Part shown: positions 62,983-64,000 of the stretch, piece after piece
How the letters are laid out: each line of letters opens with the position of its first letter
How positions within the stretch are numbered: position 1 is the first letter of the stretch
Assembly: GCA_002483135.1 (NCBI GenBank)
Contig: DLHI01000010.1
Location: 62,001-126,000 of the forward strand
Length of the DNA: 64,000 bases
Origin: Hyphomonadaceae bacterium UBA7672
Lineage (GTDB): Bacteria > Pseudomonadota > Alphaproteobacteria > Caulobacterales > Hyphomonadaceae
Direction of reading: 5' to 3'
Notes under the pieces: model-generated
The model's database searches: none
The model's input: the letters and a program-made list of their open reading frames with translations, nothing else
What the model was told of the DNA's origin: nothing
Position numbers and translations under genes: made by a program

Positions 62983-63183
62983 TCAGCCGCCAGTCTCGTC
63001 TGGTGCGACATGAACCTGCGGCGAACCGCACGCGTTGCAGCGCAGGACCGAGTTCGGCGGATTGTGCCGGTTCACCGCCAAGCCGACGAACCCCAACGTG
63101 GTGAAGCTCCAGTCGCGCTGGCCGTTCTCATTCAGCCATAGATGGCCAGTCTGCCCGCAAGTACGGCAGCGCAGGCTGAACAT
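62983..63183 (-). CDS. Small zinc-ribbon protein
   Basis: From ATG 63183 a 66-residue protein with two CxxC knuckles (RCRTCGQTG and RCNACGSPQ) flanking a conserved middle (RDWSFTTLGFVGLAVNRHNP). It probably binds one zinc. The frame reaches a TTG at 63231, so start is uncertain. No family name known. The FNR-like box lies about 85 bases upstream of it and 46 bases from the next gene. Confidence 0.6.
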   Translation of the reverse strand: MFSLRCRTCGQTGHLWLNENGQRDWSFTTLGFVGLAVNRHNPPNSVLRCNACGSPQVHVAPDETGG

Positions 63184-63266
63184 CTGATGCGTGCGTGTCG
63201 ACACCGGGCCGGGACACCGGAAAGAATCCAACCCTCTAAGGGTGGGAAATGTGCCGGCGGCGCGAT

Positions 63267-63280
63267 TTGATCCGGATCAA
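63267..63280. promoter_or_regulatory. Perfect FNR/FixK-type box
   Basis: TTGATCCGGATCAA is an exact match to the TTGAT-N4-ATCAA consensus. It lies 46 bases upstream of the FAD oxidoreductase start, near the expected -40 to -45 position for activation. Confidence 0.7.
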
Positions 63281-63326
63281 AGTCGCACAATGACATTCTT
63301 GAGGTTTTCGCGTTAGCCTTCCCGCA

Positions 63327-64000
63327 ATGGATACTTTCGAGGCAGATGCGGTGGTGATCGGCGCGGGGGCTGTGGGGCTTGCCTGCGCCCGCGCGCTTGC
63401 GCTCAGGGGTAGGGAAGTGCTGGTTTTGGAGGCGGCCAGCGCCATCGCGACCGAGACCTCCTCCCGCAATTCCGAGGTCATCCACGCTGGTCTGTACTAC
63501 ACTACGGGTTCGCTAAAGGCGCGGCTCTGCGTCGAGGGCCGCCGAAAGCTATACGCTTATTGCGCCGCGCACGGCGTCGAGGCGCATCGTTGCGGGAAGC
63601 TCGTCGTCGCCGTCGATGACGAGGAAGCTGCTGCCACGCCCGCCCTCCTGAAGCGCGCGCTGGCCAACGGAGTTGAAGATTGCCGCCTGGTGGATGGCGC
63701 CGAGGCACGCCGGCTCGAGCCTGCGCTCAGCCCTGAAGTGCGTGTGGCGATCCACTCCGAGTCCAGCGGCCTGTTCGACAGCCACGCTTATTTCCTGGCG
63801 CTGCAGGGTGAGTTCGAGGATCGTGGCGGCGCACTCGTACTCGACACGCCGGTACTGCAGGGCGCCGTTACGTCGAAAGGGATCGATCTCATCACCGGCG
63901 GCGCCAGCCCGTCGCGTGTTCAGGCGCGCACGGTTATCAACGCTGCTGGCCATCGGGCCTTGCCCATGGCGCGCAGCATCGAAGGCGGCCCAAGCTATGA
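63327..64000 (+). CDS. FAD-dependent oxidoreductase, L-2-hydroxyglutarate oxidase-like (partial at window end)
   Basis: From ATG 63327 the frame is open to the window end (224 residues visible). The N-terminal FAD-binding motif VVIGAGAVGLACARALA, LEAASAIATETSSRNSEVIH and GLYYTTGSLKARLC are typical of DAAO-fold enzymes related to LhgO. It is likely to oxidise a 2-hydroxyacid, passing electrons to quinone or oxygen. The rest lies outside the window. Confidence 0.85.
   Translation, partial: MDTFEADAVVIGAGAVGLACARALALRGREVLVLEAASAIATETSSRNSEVIHAGLYYTTGSLKARLCVEGRRKLYAYCAAHGVEAHRCGKLVVAVDDEEAAATPALLKRALANGVEDCRLVDGAEARRLEPALSPEVRVAIHSESSGLFDSHAYFLALQGEFEDRGGALVLDTPVLQGAVTSKGIDLITGGASPSRVQARTVINAAGHRALPMARSIEGGPSY

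Noticed and set aside
1..64000. CRISPR arrays or rRNA genes
   Set aside because: No regularly spaced short repeats and no rRNA-like sequence were found on reading the window.

Overview
The window is GC-rich DNA of an alphaproteobacterium. A Caulobacterales/Hyphomonadaceae-type genome is my best guess, inferred from the TIGR02301-family protein, the CheA-CheW-CheY-CheB-CheR cluster, the fused indolepyruvate oxidoreductase and the metal-pump gene styles; nothing here fixes the genus. It has three parts: ordinary chromosome (1-6800), an integrated genomic island (about 6801-53063), and ordinary chromosome again (53023-64000).

Left chromosome (1-6800): the 3' end of cheA, then cheW, a CheY-like regulator, cheB and cheR, tightly packed with start/stop overlaps. 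A large hybrid histidine kinase converges on them, followed by a small secreted TIGR02301-family protein.

Island (about 46.2 kb): a 44-bp direct repeat, made of the 5' part of a tRNA-Leu(TAA) gene, stands at 6801-6844 (cut-off tRNA) and 53020-53063 (intact tRNA). A tyrosine recombinase abuts the left repeat with a small excisionase-like HTH gene beside it. Its cargo is almost entirely metal and copper handling: (a) a cusCBA-type pump with a CusF lipoprotein and a DUF411 protein; (b) a czcCBA-type pump with two CDF transporters and a MerR regulator with its operator; (c) a copper block: multicopper oxidase CopA, CopB, CopC, CopD, a Cu P-type ATPase and a divergent CsoR with two operators; (d) a cnrYXH-like Ni/Co-sensing sigma/anti-sigma/sensor operon; (e) a Met/Cys-rich lipoprotein, an AraC regulator and a 46-residue, 11-cysteine metallothionein-like peptide; (f) a second divalent-cation czcCBA operon with a HupE/UreJ-type membrane protein and a membrane-anchored accessory protein. 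Three decayed IS6-family transposases in the same orientation separate the modules; an IS3 fragment and an IS110-family element lie near the left end. Two genes of unknown role at the right end, one with an HTH domain, may serve the element itself. No conjugation genes were seen, so the island looks integrative but not self-transmissible.

How the cargo fits together: cytoplasmic metal is exported by the P-type ATPase and CDF carriers, periplasmic metal is expelled by three RND pumps, copper is oxidised or bound in the periplasm by CopA/B/C, CusF and the Met-rich lipoprotein, and residual cytoplasmic ions may be bound by the metallothionein-like peptide. Separate sensors (CsoR, MerR, CnrX-CnrY-CnrH, AraC and possibly Zur and CsoR/RcnR-type sites) suggest independent control of each module.

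Right chromosome (53023-64000): tRNA-Leu(TAA), moeA, moaC, a GT39 membrane glycosyltransferase, a GT2 glycosyltransferase, a small membrane protein, an HTH protein, an Lrp-type regulator divergent from a large indolepyruvate ferredoxin oxidoreductase, a small zinc-ribbon protein, and the start of a FAD oxidoreductase of the L-2-hydroxyglutarate oxidase type behind a perfect FNR/FixK box.
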